Origin: Marinoscillum sp.
GTDB taxonomy: Bacteria; Bacteroidota; Bacteroidia; Cytophagales; Cyclobacteriaceae
NCBI GenBank assembly: GCA_024305105.1
Contig: JAMWZA010000022.1
Span: 1 to 50,722, forward strand
DNA: 50,722 bases
Direction: 5' to 3'
Shown here: positions 16,263-25,654 of the stretch, in pieces
How positions within the stretch are numbered: the first letter of the stretch is position 1
Layout: the number at the start of each line of letters is the position of its first letter
Notes under the pieces: model-generated
Told to the model about the DNA's origin: nothing
Database searches by the model: none
What the model saw: the letters and a program-made list of their open reading frames with translations, nothing else
Made by a program: the position numbers and the translations under genes

Positions 16263-19200
16263 ATGAATCAAAAAAAGAAAATCAATATGAAAGATTCCTT
16301 AAATACAGTCAAATACCCAGGTAAACGAATGGCCCTGGACGGCAATACTGCCGCTATCATGTGTGAGCGTGAATCATCTGATGCCGCCGGTGCCTATCCT
16401 ATTACACCCTCTACACAGATGGGTGAATACTGGGCAGAAGAAGCAGCGAAAGGCCACTTAAACATATCCGACAAACCGCTCATATTCATAGAACCTGAAG
16501 GTGAACATGCAGCAGCAGCTGTAACAGCCGGTTTATCTATGACTGGTCAGCGAGCGTCCAACTTCTCATCCGGTCAAGGAATCGCCTACATGCATGAGTC
16601 GCTTTACGCAGCTGTCGGAAAGCGACTTACTTATGTGCTCAATATTGGTGCTCGAGCCATGACCAAATCCACCCTCAATGTGCACGCCGGTCATGACGAC
16701 TACCACGCCATTGACGACACTGGATTCTTTCAGATGTTTGCGAAAAACGCACAACATGTTGCAGATCTCAACATCATCACCCACCGCATAGCAGAGCTGG
16801 CATTGACTCCAGGTGCTATTGCGCAGGATGGCTTCCTTACAACCCATCTTATCGAGTCACTAAATGTACCCGAACGTGAACTCATTAAAGAATACCTGGG
16901 CAGACCTGATGACATCATAGAAACCCCTACTCCAGCCCAAAGGATGATCTATGGAGAAACCAGACGCCGCATCCCGGAGCTCTGGGATGTAGACAATCCT
17001 GTAATGGCCGGAATCGTCCAAAATCAGGACGCCTACATGCAAAGTGTGGCTGCTCAGCGTCCGTTCTTCTTTGACCACATTCAAGGCCTTACAGATCAGG
17101 CATTTGATGAATACGCTAAGCTGACTGGACGCAAATACGGCAGAGTGATGACGTACAAAGCCGATGATGCTGATTACCTCATTGTTGGGCAAGGAAGCGT
17201 CGTGCCGAGCTCAGAAGCGGTGGTAGACTACTTGCGCAAAACTCGCAACCTAAAAGTAGGTGTTGTAGACCTGGTGATGTTCCGTCCGTTCCCGGCAGAC
17301 ATACTGAGTAAAATATTGAAAGGTAAAAAAGGAATTGTGGTACTGGAAAGACTCGACCAACCATTAGCGGTCGACGCACCAATTACTCGAGAGATCAGGT
17401 CCGTGATCAACAAGGCTCTGGAAAATGGCGCAGATAAAAAAAATCTGTCTTACCCAGAGCTAGAAGCCTACGGCCCAAAAGATGTACCCACCATCTATTC
17501 GGGTTCATTCGGGATGGGGAGCCGTGATTTACAACCTGAAGGAATCATCGGAGCTGTAGAGAACATGTTGCCAAATGGTAAACACAAAAAGCAGTTTTAC
17601 CTCTCCATAGATTTTATCCGAGAAAAGGCCTTTACTCCGAAACAAAGAGTCCACCAGGAAAACATTCTGCAGTCTTACCCAAAAGTGAAGGACCTAGCCC
17701 TGAAAGGCTCAGAAAACCCTAACCTAATGCCTAAAGGCTCCATTACGGTTCGCTTTCACTCCATCGGTGGATGGGGAATGATTACGACGGGTAAAAACAT
17801 GGCCATGACGCTCTTTGACCTACTGGACTATGACATCAAAGCCAATCCGAAATACGGATCAGAGAAAAAAGGACAACCGACCACCTATTATCTGGTAGCA
17901 GCACCAGAGCCTATAAAGGTCAATTGTGAATACAACTTTGTGGACGTGGTACTATCTCCGGATCCGAATGTCTTCAAACACACCAACGCCATAGCCGGAC
18001 TGAAAAAAGGTGGCGTCTTCATTATACAAAGCGATAAGAAGAAGCCAGAAGATGTTTGGGCAGACATCCCGAAACATTATCAGAAACTCATCATCGATAA
18101 CGATATCCACATCCATTATGTGGATGGGTTCAGTATCGCACGTGAGGAGGCTACAGACCCTGAGCTTCAATTAAGAATGCAGGGAATCGCCTTCCAGGGA
18201 GCATTTTTTGCTGCCTCTCCACTTATGAAAACGGCTGGATTAACCGAGGAAACACTCCTCAAAGCGATTGAAGATCAGCTTCAGCACAAGTTTGGCTCGA
18301 AAGGCCAGCGCGTCGTGGATGACAACATGCGCGTGGTACGAAGAGGCTTTGATGAAGTCAAAGAAATCAAAAACAAAGTGGTTTCTACTGAGCGTATCAA
18401 ACCAAATGGAAAAGCACTGTTACCTATTCCTAGAATGGTTAAAGAGCTGCCAAAAAGCGCAAGTGAACTGACCGACATCCATCGATTCTGGGAACAAACA
18501 GGAAGCTTCTACCTCGATGGTAAGGGCAATGACAACATCACCGACCCATTCATTGGGCTGAGTGTAATTCCTGCCAGCACCTCTCTTTTTCGAGACATGA
18601 CAGGTATTCGGTTTGAGCACCCGGAATGGATCCCAAATAATTGTACCGCATGTGGTGACTGCTATACCATATGTCCCGACACAGCGATACCAGGACTGGT
18701 AAGTGATCTTGGGGATGTGTTGGATACAGTTGTCAAGCGCGTCAAACGAAATCACCCAGACCTCTCGCACCTACCGAAGGCCATTCACAAGATGGAGGGC
18801 CAGGTACGGGCACAATTTGATGATAAAGGCGATGCTACGGTCAACAACTTGATTCAAGATGCCATTGATGAAATGATTGCATCCGAACCTGATGCACAAT
18901 TTGCACAGGAGTTTGGTTGGTTCCGGGAAGAGTTGGGTCAGTTTGACTTTGCCTTAACCCGACCATATTACCATCTCCGAGAGAAAAAAGAAAAAGGTAG
19001 TGGTGGTCTATTCAGTATCACCGTCAACCCTAACACTTGCAAGGGATGTAATGAATGTATCGAAGTGTGTAAGGATGATGCACTGAGGCCTGTAATCCAA
19101 ACAGAAGGTTCCGTCGCTACTTTACGTCAGGATTGGGACTTCTGGAATGACCTTCCCAACACTCCTCAAAAATACAACCGAGTGGATGATTTGGAAGAAA

Positions 19201-21176
19201 AAATTGGTCCATTAGAAACCATCCTCCTCAATAAAGACGCCTACAACAGCTTTGCCAGCGGAGATGGCGCCTGCCTTGGATGTAGTGAAAAAACAGTAGT
19301 TCATTTATTTGTTGCGACGGTTGAGTCACTTATGCAGCCACGTGTTGAGAAGCACTTAGAAAAAGTCAACGAGCTAATAGCCAAGCTTGAGAATCACATT
19401 CAGTCACAGTTGCTGCAAAGCGTTAAAGTAACTGACCCTGACTCCATAAGCAAAATCCTATCTGTTTCTGCTAATAAAGATTTAACCATGGCAGAAATCA
19501 CCAGTAAGCTAGAATCAGATACTGGTGCTGAACCAATAGATCAGATCTGGCTAAGGAGGGTAACTCAGATTCTGGCTCAGCTCAAAAACCTCAGGGATAA
19601 ATATGAAACCGGAACAACCGGTCGAGGCAGAGCGAACATGGGCATGACCAACTCTACCGGTTGTACCAGTGTATGGGGCAGTACTTATCCGTTCAACCCC
19701 TACCCATTCCCATGGGCCAACCACCTATTCCAGGACAGTCCGTCTATTGCGATGGGTATCTTCGAAGGGCACATGTCCAAAATGGCTGATGGGTTTAAAG
19801 CCATCCGCAAAGCAGAAATGGAACTTAGCGGCACTTATAACCCCTCTGAGCATGATAGCTTTTTTACCTACTTTACCTGGCAGCAGTTTACTGATGAAGA
19901 GTGGCACCTGTGCCCTCCTGTTGTTTCTCTGGGTGGTGATGGAGCCATGTATGATATCGGCTTCCAAAACTTATCGAGATTAATGGCCTCAGGTAAACCG
20001 ATCAAGGTAATCGTGGTAGACACCCAGGTGTACTCCAATACCGGTGGTCAGGCGTGTACCTCAGGGTTTATCGGTCAGATATCTGATATGGCTCAGTACG
20101 GAAAGGTATGGAAAGGCAAACCAGAGCCACGAAAAGAAATTGGATTGATAGCCATGGCACACCGCAATACGTATGTGATGCAGGGAGCCCTATCCAATAC
20201 TTCACACATGATTGAAGGCTTCATCGATGGGTTGATGGCACGAAGACCTGCTCTATTCAACCTTTATACTACCTGTCAACCAGAGCATGGTGTTGCTGAT
20301 AATTTGGGTGCTCATCAAGCAAAACTTGCAGTAGAGTCCAGAGCCTATCCTATCTTCAGATACAACCCAGAAAAGGGAATTAAAACTGAAGATGCGATAG
20401 ACCTAAGTGGTAACCCGGCATTGACAGATGTGTGGCCAACGTACGAATTGAAGTACACTGAGAATGGCCGACAGAAATCCATGGAAGTCACCATGACCTT
20501 CGCTGACTTTGCCATAACCGAAGCGCGGTTTAGAAAACACTTCCGCAATGCTCCAAGAGACACCTGGAATGACAACATGGTTCCATTGGTAGACTTTTTG
20601 GATTTACCTGAAGAGGATCGTATCGGTAAATTCCCATTCATCTGGGCGGTAGATCGCAAACAGGAGCTTACCAGAGTGATGGTGGCCAAACCGCTTGTAG
20701 AGTCTTGTGAAGAGCGCCGGGATTTCTGGTTGTTACTCAAAGACCTTGCTGGCGTCAAAGAGGTGGAGTTGCCACAGGAAAATGTGGAAGCTAAAATCCG
20801 CAAAGACGTAGTGAGTAAAATCGCTCAGGGATTGATGAAGCTGGCAGGAGATGGCGAATTCGATACACTGGTAATGGATGAACCATCAGGAGAGAATTCC
20901 CCGGAAAAAGAAAGCAATGGGGCTACTCCTGCCATGAAGCCATGGTTGGAGACTGACGAGTGCACTTCCTGTGACGAATGCATTAAAATCAATTCGAAGA
21001 TTTTCGTCTACAACGATGATAAGAAGGCTTACATCAAAGATCCTGATGGAGGGCCTTATGAAGACCTGGTCAAAGCTGCAGAAAAATGCACAGCTGGTGT
21101 CATTCACCCTGGTTTACCAGCAGAGAATGGAGAAGACCAGTCTAAACTGATTGCTAGAGGAGAAAAGTTCAATTGA
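16263..21176 (+). CDS. nifJ: pyruvate:ferredoxin oxidoreductase, extended form with C-terminal ferredoxin
   Basis: 1637 residues, about 400 more than usual single-chain PFORs (about 1170-1230). Order: TPP pyrimidine domain (about 15-260), domain II (about 265-400), gamma domain (about 490-700, GGWGMITTGKNMA), first 4Fe-4S motif (CTACGDCYTICP, ~794), a long spacer, second 4Fe-4S motif (CKGCNECIEVC, ~926), proximal-cluster Cys pair (GACLGCSEK, ~1002), a charged helical insert of roughly 115 residues, then the TPP domain (STGCTSVWG ~1129; GGDGAMYDIG ~1223; VYSNTGGQ). The extra C-terminus (about 1560-1637) is a one-cluster ferredoxin-like domain, CTSCDEC plus a later Cys. It converts pyruvate and CoA to acetyl-CoA, CO2 and reduced ferredoxin. 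GGAAGGA lies just before the ATG. Confidence 0.93.
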   Translation: MNQKKKINMKDSLNTVKYPGKRMALDGNTAAIMCERESSDAAGAYPITPSTQMGEYWAEEAAKGHLNISDKPLIFIEPEGEHAAAAVTAGLSMTGQRASNFSSGQGIAYMHESLYAAVGKRLTYVLNIGARAMTKSTLNVHAGHDDYHAIDDTGFFQMFAKNAQHVADLNIITHRIAELALTPGAIAQDGFLTTHLIESLNVPERELIKEYLGRPDDIIETPTPAQRMIYGETRRRIPELWDVDNPVMAGIVQNQDAYMQSVAAQRPFFFDHIQGLTDQAFDEYAKLTGRKYGRVMTYKADDADYLIVGQGSVVPSSEAVVDYLRKTRNLKVGVVDLVMFRPFPADILSKILKGKKGIVVLERLDQPLAVDAPITREIRSVINKALENGADKKNLSYPELEAYGPKDVPTIYSGSFGMGSRDLQPEGIIGAVENMLPNGKHKKQFYLSIDFIREKAFTPKQRVHQENILQSYPKVKDLALKGSENPNLMPKGSITVRFHSIGGWGMITTGKNMAMTLFDLLDYDIKANPKYGSEKKGQPTTYYLVAAPEPIKVNCEYNFVDVVLSPDPNVFKHTNAIAGLKKGGVFIIQSDKKKPEDVWADIPKHYQKLIIDNDIHIHYVDGFSIAREEATDPELQLRMQGIAFQGAFFAASPLMKTAGLTEETLLKAIEDQLQHKFGSKGQRVVDDNMRVVRRGFDEVKEIKNKVVSTERIKPNGKALLPIPRMVKELPKSASELTDIHRFWEQTGSFYLDGKGNDNITDPFIGLSVIPASTSLFRDMTGIRFEHPEWIPNNCTACGDCYTICPDTAIPGLVSDLGDVLDTVVKRVKRNHPDLSHLPKAIHKMEGQVRAQFDDKGDATVNNLIQDAIDEMIASEPDAQFAQEFGWFREELGQFDFALTRPYYHLREKKEKGSGGLFSITVNPNTCKGCNECIEVCKDDALRPVIQTEGSVATLRQDWDFWNDLPNTPQKYNRVDDLEEKIGPLETILLNKDAYNSFASGDGACLGCSEKTVVHLFVATVESLMQPRVEKHLEKVNELIAKLENHIQSQLLQSVKVTDPDSISKILSVSANKDLTMAEITSKLESDTGAEPIDQIWLRRVTQILAQLKNLRDKYETGTTGRGRANMGMTNSTGCTSVWGSTYPFNPYPFPWANHLFQDSPSIAMGIFEGHMSKMADGFKAIRKAEMELSGTYNPSEHDSFFTYFTWQQFTDEEWHLCPPVVSLGGDGAMYDIGFQNLSRLMASGKPIKVIVVDTQVYSNTGGQACTSGFIGQISDMAQYGKVWKGKPEPRKEIGLIAMAHRNTYVMQGALSNTSHMIEGFIDGLMARRPALFNLYTTCQPEHGVADNLGAHQAKLAVESRAYPIFRYNPEKGIKTEDAIDLSGNPALTDVWPTYELKYTENGRQKSMEVTMTFADFAITEARFRKHFRNAPRDTWNDNMVPLVDFLDLPEEDRIGKFPFIWAVDRKQELTRVMVAKPLVESCEERRDFWLLLKDLAGVKEVELPQENVEAKIRKDVVSKIAQGLMKLAGDGEFDTLVMDEPSGENSPEKESNGATPAMKPWLETDECTSCDECIKINSKIFVYNDDKKAYIKDPDGGPYEDLVKAAEKCTAGVIHPGLPAENGEDQSKLIARGEKFN

Positions 21177-21177
21177 G

Positions 21178-22524
21178 GTGTTTGGTCAAGTAAAGAACAC
21201 GTTTAAACACGGGATACATCCACCGGAGCATAAAGATGAAACCAATAGTTTACCTATTCGTCAATTCTCGTTTGCTCCAGTGGTTACCCTTCCTACAGCA
21301 CAGCATCTTGGCAAGCCTTCTAAAATCATTGTTCGCGAAGGGCAAGAAGTACTTCGTGGACAGCTCCTGGCTGAAGCTGATGGCTACATGTCCGTACCAC
21401 TACATGCTCCCGTCACAGGGAGGGTGAGGAAGATCGCCAATGTCCCAACGATTTCGGGAAAAATGGTACCAGGAATCTATTTGGAGAGTCTGGAAGGTGC
21501 TGGACAAGAGGTCATTGAAGGAGAGGAAGTCTCACTAGAGAGCAGCCCTGAAGAAATCCTATCGGGGATTCAACATGCGGGAATAGTTGGACTAGGGGGC
21601 GCCGCCTTCCCTACCCATGTCAAATTAAAGATTCCTGATGGCAAGCATTGCGATACGCTCATCCTCAATGGAGTGGAGTGTGAACCATTTCTCACCACCG
21701 ACCATCGTGTGATGTTGGAGCAATCAGAAGATATCTTTCTAGGCATTCGATATGTCATGAAAGCTACAGGAGCCAAAAACGTCATTTTAGGAATTGAAGC
21801 TAACAAGCGAGATGCAGCAGACTTCTTAAAATCAAAAGTTCCTGTGGACCTGCCATTGGAAGTCAGATTAGTCCCAGTCAAATACCCGCAAGGAGCTGAA
21901 AAAATGCTTATCACAAGCTTGCTCGGCGTGGAGGTGCCATCCGGAGGATTGCCCATCGATGTGAATGCAGTCGTAATCAATATCGCGACCACAGCTGAAA
22001 TTGGGAGACTACTCCCGCACGGTCGTGGCATTCAGGAGCGGGTGATCACCATCACAGGTCCTGGAGTGAAACAGAAAGGCAATTACCTCATTCCTATCGG
22101 GACACCTTTACGCTACATTCTGGAAGAAGTGGGTGTAGAAGGTACCATTCGAGAAGTCTATATGGGCGGTCCGATGATGGGAGTAGCTGTGAGCAACCTG
22201 GACATCAGCGTCACCAAAGGCACATCAGGTGTGGTGGTCTTTGCTGAAAAGAACGTCACAGCCACCCAGCCAGAGTATCCGTGCATTCGCTGTGCAGCTT
22301 GTGTGGATGCCTGCCCTCTATCACTCAACCCATCAAAACTTGGAATTCTGGCAAAAAATGAATCCTACGACTTGATGGCTGAGGAATACAACCTGATGGA
22401 TTGTTTTGAATGCGGATCATGCTCCTATGTATGTCCATCGCACATTCCATTGGTTCAATATTTCAGAGTTTCCAAGTCTATTGTCAGAAAGCGTGCCGCC
22501 AAAAAACAACCAACTCATGCTTAA
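21178..22524 (+). CDS. rnfC: Rnf complex subunit C
   Basis: 448 residues from the GTG at 21178, 1 bp after the PFOR stop; a TTG at 21151 would overlap PFOR. GTG is chosen because RnfC proteins normally begin a few residues before the FKxGIHPPEHK motif, which falls right here. The middle carries the NADH/FMN-type segment GGAAFPTHVKL and GVECEPFLTTDHRVM; the end has two ferredoxin motifs, CIRCAACVDACP (~369) and CFECGSCSYVCP (~409), each followed by the Cys/Pro typical of RnfC. It is the peripheral subunit that reduces NAD+ in the ferredoxin:NAD+ oxidoreductase. The gene order C-D-G-E-A follows the clostridial-type rnf operon. GAGGAG lies upstream at an unusually long distance. Confidence 0.92.
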   Translation: MFGQVKNTFKHGIHPPEHKDETNSLPIRQFSFAPVVTLPTAQHLGKPSKIIVREGQEVLRGQLLAEADGYMSVPLHAPVTGRVRKIANVPTISGKMVPGIYLESLEGAGQEVIEGEEVSLESSPEEILSGIQHAGIVGLGGAAFPTHVKLKIPDGKHCDTLILNGVECEPFLTTDHRVMLEQSEDIFLGIRYVMKATGAKNVILGIEANKRDAADFLKSKVPVDLPLEVRLVPVKYPQGAEKMLITSLLGVEVPSGGLPIDVNAVVINIATTAEIGRLLPHGRGIQERVITITGPGVKQKGNYLIPIGTPLRYILEEVGVEGTIREVYMGGPMMGVAVSNLDISVTKGTSGVVVFAEKNVTATQPEYPCIRCAACVDACPLSLNPSKLGILAKNESYDLMAEEYNLMDCFECGSCSYVCPSHIPLVQYFRVSKSIVRKRAAKKQPTHA

Positions 22525-23536
22525 CAAGACGCTACATATCAGCACCTCTCCTCACCTTACGAAAGGTATTACTACGGTTGACATCATGAAGAACGTGGTA
22601 TATGCCCTCCTCCCAGTGGCAGGTTATGCTGTCTATGCCTTTGGCTGGGATGCATTGTTCCTTCTAGCCACCACTACCCTGTCGGCAGTAATCACAGAGC
22701 ACTATTTATGTATGTGGTCAGGTAAACCAACTACGGTTGGAGACTGGTCGGCCGTGATCACCGGTCTATTGCTTGGCATGACCTTACCTCCTGCTTTTCC
22801 ATTGTGGATGGCATTTCTGGGTGGAGTCATTGCCATTGGATTGGGGAAATATGTATTTGGGGGTTTAGGCAACAACTCCTTCAATCCCGCATTGGTAGGG
22901 CGTGCTGTACTACAAGCCGCTTTCCCAGTAGCCATTACTACCTGGTCTGCCGCTTTTGTTTCTGACAGATTCTTTGGAGTCTCCTCTTCTCTGCTGGCTC
23001 AGCCATTCATGAAACCAACCTATGATGCCGTTTCTGGTGCTACGCCATTGTCAGCATTCAAATTTGATGGGGTGCTTACTGGATCTTATGAGCTTGCATT
23101 TGGAATGGTGGGCGGCTCAACTGGAGAAACCAGCGCCATTGTAATCCTTGCTGGAGGACTGTACCTCGCATCACGAAATATGTTAAATTGGAGGATCCCG
23201 GTGTCAATTCTGAGCACGGTGTATCTCTTCAGTGCCATCTTCCATTTGATCAACCCTGAGACCTATCCAACAGCATCGTTCATGATGTTTTCAGGAGGCC
23301 TTATGCTGGGAGCAGTGTTCATGGCCACCGACATGGTGGCCTCACCACTCACACCAACAGGGGTTGTGATTTATGGAGTTTTGATTGGGCTACTCATTGT
23401 GATCATCCGAATTTGGGGAGGACTTCCTGAAGGTGTCATGTATGCTATTCTTTTGGCGAATGCAGTCTCTCCACATATTGATAAAATTACTCAGAACAGA
23501 GTGTATGGTACCACCAAACAAAGACAAACAGCATGA
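22517..23536 (+). CDS. rnfD: Rnf complex subunit D (membrane, covalent FMN)
   Basis: 339 residues from the ATG at 22517, overlapping rnfC by 8 bp. The frame is open to 22406, but that would overlap rnfC by over 100 bp and add a non-membrane, His-rich tail. There are multiple membrane spans. The flavinylation motif SGATPLSAF is present, with Thr176 as the expected FMN-phosphoester site (family knowledge). It forms the membrane core of the ion-pumping Rnf complex together with A, E and G. Flavin attachment needs ApbE, which is not encoded in this window. Translationally coupled to rnfC and rnfG (4-bp overlap). Confidence 0.93.
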   Translation: MLNKTLHISTSPHLTKGITTVDIMKNVVYALLPVAGYAVYAFGWDALFLLATTTLSAVITEHYLCMWSGKPTTVGDWSAVITGLLLGMTLPPAFPLWMAFLGGVIAIGLGKYVFGGLGNNSFNPALVGRAVLQAAFPVAITTWSAAFVSDRFFGVSSSLLAQPFMKPTYDAVSGATPLSAFKFDGVLTGSYELAFGMVGGSTGETSAIVILAGGLYLASRNMLNWRIPVSILSTVYLFSAIFHLINPETYPTASFMMFSGGLMLGAVFMATDMVASPLTPTGVVIYGVLIGLLIVIIRIWGGLPEGVMYAILLANAVSPHIDKITQNRVYGTTKQRQTA

Positions 23537-24216
23537 GCACTGTGGATAACATACCTAAGAACAACACCTCTGGAAGTAAAATGCTACAGGTAATGGGTGG
23601 ACTGGGGGCTCTCTGCGCGCTTTTGATTGTGTTGACGTATGAAGGCACTGCCGATCGCATCGCCCAGCTGAAAGATGAGGCTCTTCAACAAGCAGTATTT
23701 AGCGTATTACCGGGTACAGCGTCTACCCAACAATTTTACATTAACGCTGATCAAACAATTAGCACTACACCATCGGATAACGCAGCAACAATCTTCGCTG
23801 GCTATGATGCGAACGGAGAGTTCACCGGGGTAGCTGTAGAAGCCTCTGGTAGAGGTTATGCCGACATCATTCGAATATTGTATGGATACGACCCTGTAAA
23901 TGAGAAGGTCATTGGGTTCTACGTACTGGAAAGTAAGGAAACCCCGGGCTTAGGAGACAAAATTGAGAAGGATGAATCCTTTTTGGCCAATTTCCAATCT
24001 CTGGATGTTGAATTAAACGAATCAGGTGACGGATTAAAAAATGAAGTGATCACCGTCAAGAGTGGTGAAAAGACGGACGAATGGCAAGTAGATGGAATCA
24101 CCGGAGCCACTATATCCTCTCGGGCCATTGGAGCCATGATCAACGCCAGTGCCAATGAACGACTGCAGGTCATCCAGGATAATCTATCCGTCATTCAAAA
24201 CCAACCCAAACAATGA
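23533..24216 (+). CDS. rnfG: Rnf complex subunit G (covalent FMN)
   Basis: 227 residues: one N-terminal membrane helix (about 18-40) and a periplasmic FMN-binding domain. The flavinylation motif DGITGATISSRA has Thr193 as the expected attachment residue. Conserved YGYDPVNEKVIGFYVLESKETPGLGDKI is typical of RnfG/NqrC. It relays electrons across the membrane between B/C-side carriers and RnfD. Start and stop overlap rnfD and rnfE by 4 bp each. Confidence 0.93.
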   Translation: MSTVDNIPKNNTSGSKMLQVMGGLGALCALLIVLTYEGTADRIAQLKDEALQQAVFSVLPGTASTQQFYINADQTISTTPSDNAATIFAGYDANGEFTGVAVEASGRGYADIIRILYGYDPVNEKVIGFYVLESKETPGLGDKIEKDESFLANFQSLDVELNESGDGLKNEVITVKSGEKTDEWQVDGITGATISSRAIGAMINASANERLQVIQDNLSVIQNQPKQ

Positions 24217-24872
24217 GCCAGCTAGTCAAAGACCCAAAGGAAAAAAGCTTCTTCACCACCCTGGCGGAGAGTCCTTCCACCAATGAGTTTATCAAAGGTA
24301 TCTGGAAGGATAATCCTGTCTTTGTGCAGGTGTTGGGTATGTGTCCGGTACTAGCGGTGACGAACACGGCAGAGAATGCCTTGGCCATGGGCTTTGCAAC
24401 AACCTTCGTGCTGGTCATGTCAAATATCTTAGTATCACTCCTGCGCAACGTCATTCCCAAAGAAGTGCGAATCGCCAGTTATATCCTGATTATCGCCACA
24501 TTTGTGACCATCACCGATTACGCCATTCAGGCCATCAGCGTGGATCTTCACAAAAGTCTTGGAGCCTTTATCTCATTGATAGTGGTCAATTGCCTGATTC
24601 TCAGTCGAGCAGAAGCCTTTGCGTCCAAAAACACTTTCATACCCTCTGTACTGGATGCTTTAGGAATGGGGCTCGGTTTTGTTCTGGCTTTGTTCAGCCT
24701 TGGTGCACTTCGAGAGTTGCTCGGAAATGGTTCTTTATTCGGCATGAGCATCTTTTCAGACAATTTTCAGGAATGGATCGTGATGATCCTGCCAGCTGGT
24801 GGGTTTTTCACTTTGGCGCTCTGGTTGCTTTTATTCAATATTCTAAAGGAAAGGAGGAGTCATGGAAAATGA
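24213..24872 (+). CDS. rnfE: Rnf complex subunit E (membrane)
   Basis: 219 residues with about six membrane helices. The N-terminus NEFIKGIWKDNPVFVQVLGMCPVLAVTNTAENALAMG is the RnfE/NqrD signature, with Cys in the GMCP motif. Together with the matching Cys of RnfA, these coordinate an intramembrane iron-sulfur centre in Rnf and Nqr (family knowledge). The ORF overlaps rnfG by 4 bp and rnfA by 11 bp. An AAGGAGGAG sequence inside its end (about 24849-24857) is a strong Shine-Dalgarno for rnfA, which is unusual for this phylum. Confidence 0.93.
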   Translation: MSQLVKDPKEKSFFTTLAESPSTNEFIKGIWKDNPVFVQVLGMCPVLAVTNTAENALAMGFATTFVLVMSNILVSLLRNVIPKEVRIASYILIIATFVTITDYAIQAISVDLHKSLGAFISLIVVNCLILSRAEAFASKNTFIPSVLDALGMGLGFVLALFSLGALRELLGNGSLFGMSIFSDNFQEWIVMILPAGGFFTLALWLLLFNILKERRSHGK

Positions 24873-25443
24873 GTCTTTGTGGTACATCTTCATCAATGCC
24901 AGTTTAATCAGCAATTTCGTGCTTGCATACTTCCTGGGTATCTGTCCATTTCTAGGTGTTTCTGGTAAGCTAGACACTGCTACTAAAATGGGAGGAGCTG
25001 TCACGTTCGTCATGCTGATCAGCTCCATGTGTGCCTATGGCATCAACGCATTGCTGATCGCCATCAACGCACCTTTCCTACAACTGATTAGTTACATCGT
25101 CGTAATTGCATCTACTGTGCAGCTGGTAGAAATGTTCGTGAAAAAGATGAGTCCTGCCCTCTTCCGGGCCTTGGGAATCTTCCTACCGCTGATAACCACC
25201 AACTGTGCCATTCTGGGGCTCGCGTTGTTTCAAACGAATAAAGGATATGGATTTATCGAAAGCCTGGTTTATGCTTTAGGAGCGGGTATCGGATTCACGC
25301 TTGCGCTGGTCCTCATGGCCGGTATTAGGCAGCGATTAGATTTTGCAGATTCACCAAAAGTGGTGAAAGGAACCGTGATCACACTTCTGATCGCAGGGAT
25401 ATTATCATTGTCATTTATGGGATTTTCAGGATTAGGAGGATAA
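24862..25443 (+). CDS. rnfA: Rnf complex subunit A (membrane)
   Basis: 193 residues with about six membrane helices. Signature NFVLAYFLGICPFLGVSGKLDTATKMGGAVTF near the start and TTNCAILGLALFQ in the middle, each with the Cys that helps bind the membrane iron-sulfur centre. RnfA and RnfE are homologous and inserted in opposite orientations. ATG is preceded by AAGGAGGAG at good spacing, suggesting re-initiation after the rnfE overlap. In the usual C-D-G-E-A-B order rnfB would follow; here two extra genes come first. Confidence 0.93.
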   Translation: MENESLWYIFINASLISNFVLAYFLGICPFLGVSGKLDTATKMGGAVTFVMLISSMCAYGINALLIAINAPFLQLISYIVVIASTVQLVEMFVKKMSPALFRALGIFLPLITTNCAILGLALFQTNKGYGFIESLVYALGAGIGFTLALVLMAGIRQRLDFADSPKVVKGTVITLLIAGILSLSFMGFSGLGG

Positions 25444-25444
25444 C

Positions 25445-25648
25445 ATGTCATCATTCATCACATCGGTACTTCTCATTGTCTCACTCATGCTAGCATGGGT
25501 AGTAGTCATGCGGTTGTGGAAGCTCGTTTTTCCAGATGCTGTGATCAATGAGGACGCGCTAGCTGGCAGAAGCAGTTGTGGTAACTGCACATGCTCCGGT
25601 ACCTGTACCATCCGAAAAGCGCAACAAGATTCAAAAAACTTAATATAA
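25445..25648 (+). CDS. small Cys-rich membrane protein, NqrM-like
   Basis: 67 residues: one membrane helix (about 5-27) followed by a short loop with four cysteines in SSCGNCTCSGTC (about 44-55). The arrangement of one helix plus a compact Cys cluster resembles NqrM (DUF539), the assembly factor thought to deliver iron to the membrane cluster of Na+-NQR. By analogy it may serve the RnfA/RnfE cluster. The spacing of the cysteines is not identical to NqrM, so this is a resemblance, not an assignment. It starts 1 bp after rnfA, before the ferredoxin reductase gene. Confidence 0.65.
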   Translation: MSSFITSVLLIVSLMLAWVVVMRLWKLVFPDAVINEDALAGRSSCGNCTCSGTCTIRKAQQDSKNLI

Positions 25649-25654
25649 CGCATC

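Noticed and set aside
20345-20803. 152-residue - strand ORF, Ser/Arg-rich
   Set aside because: Antisense to the conserved TPP and C-terminal region of the PFOR gene; composition is that of a shadow frame.
22406-22516. Upstream extension of rnfD to 22406
   Set aside because: It would overlap rnfC by more than 100 bp and adds a His/Pro-rich tail unlike any RnfD; the ATG at 22517 fits the family.
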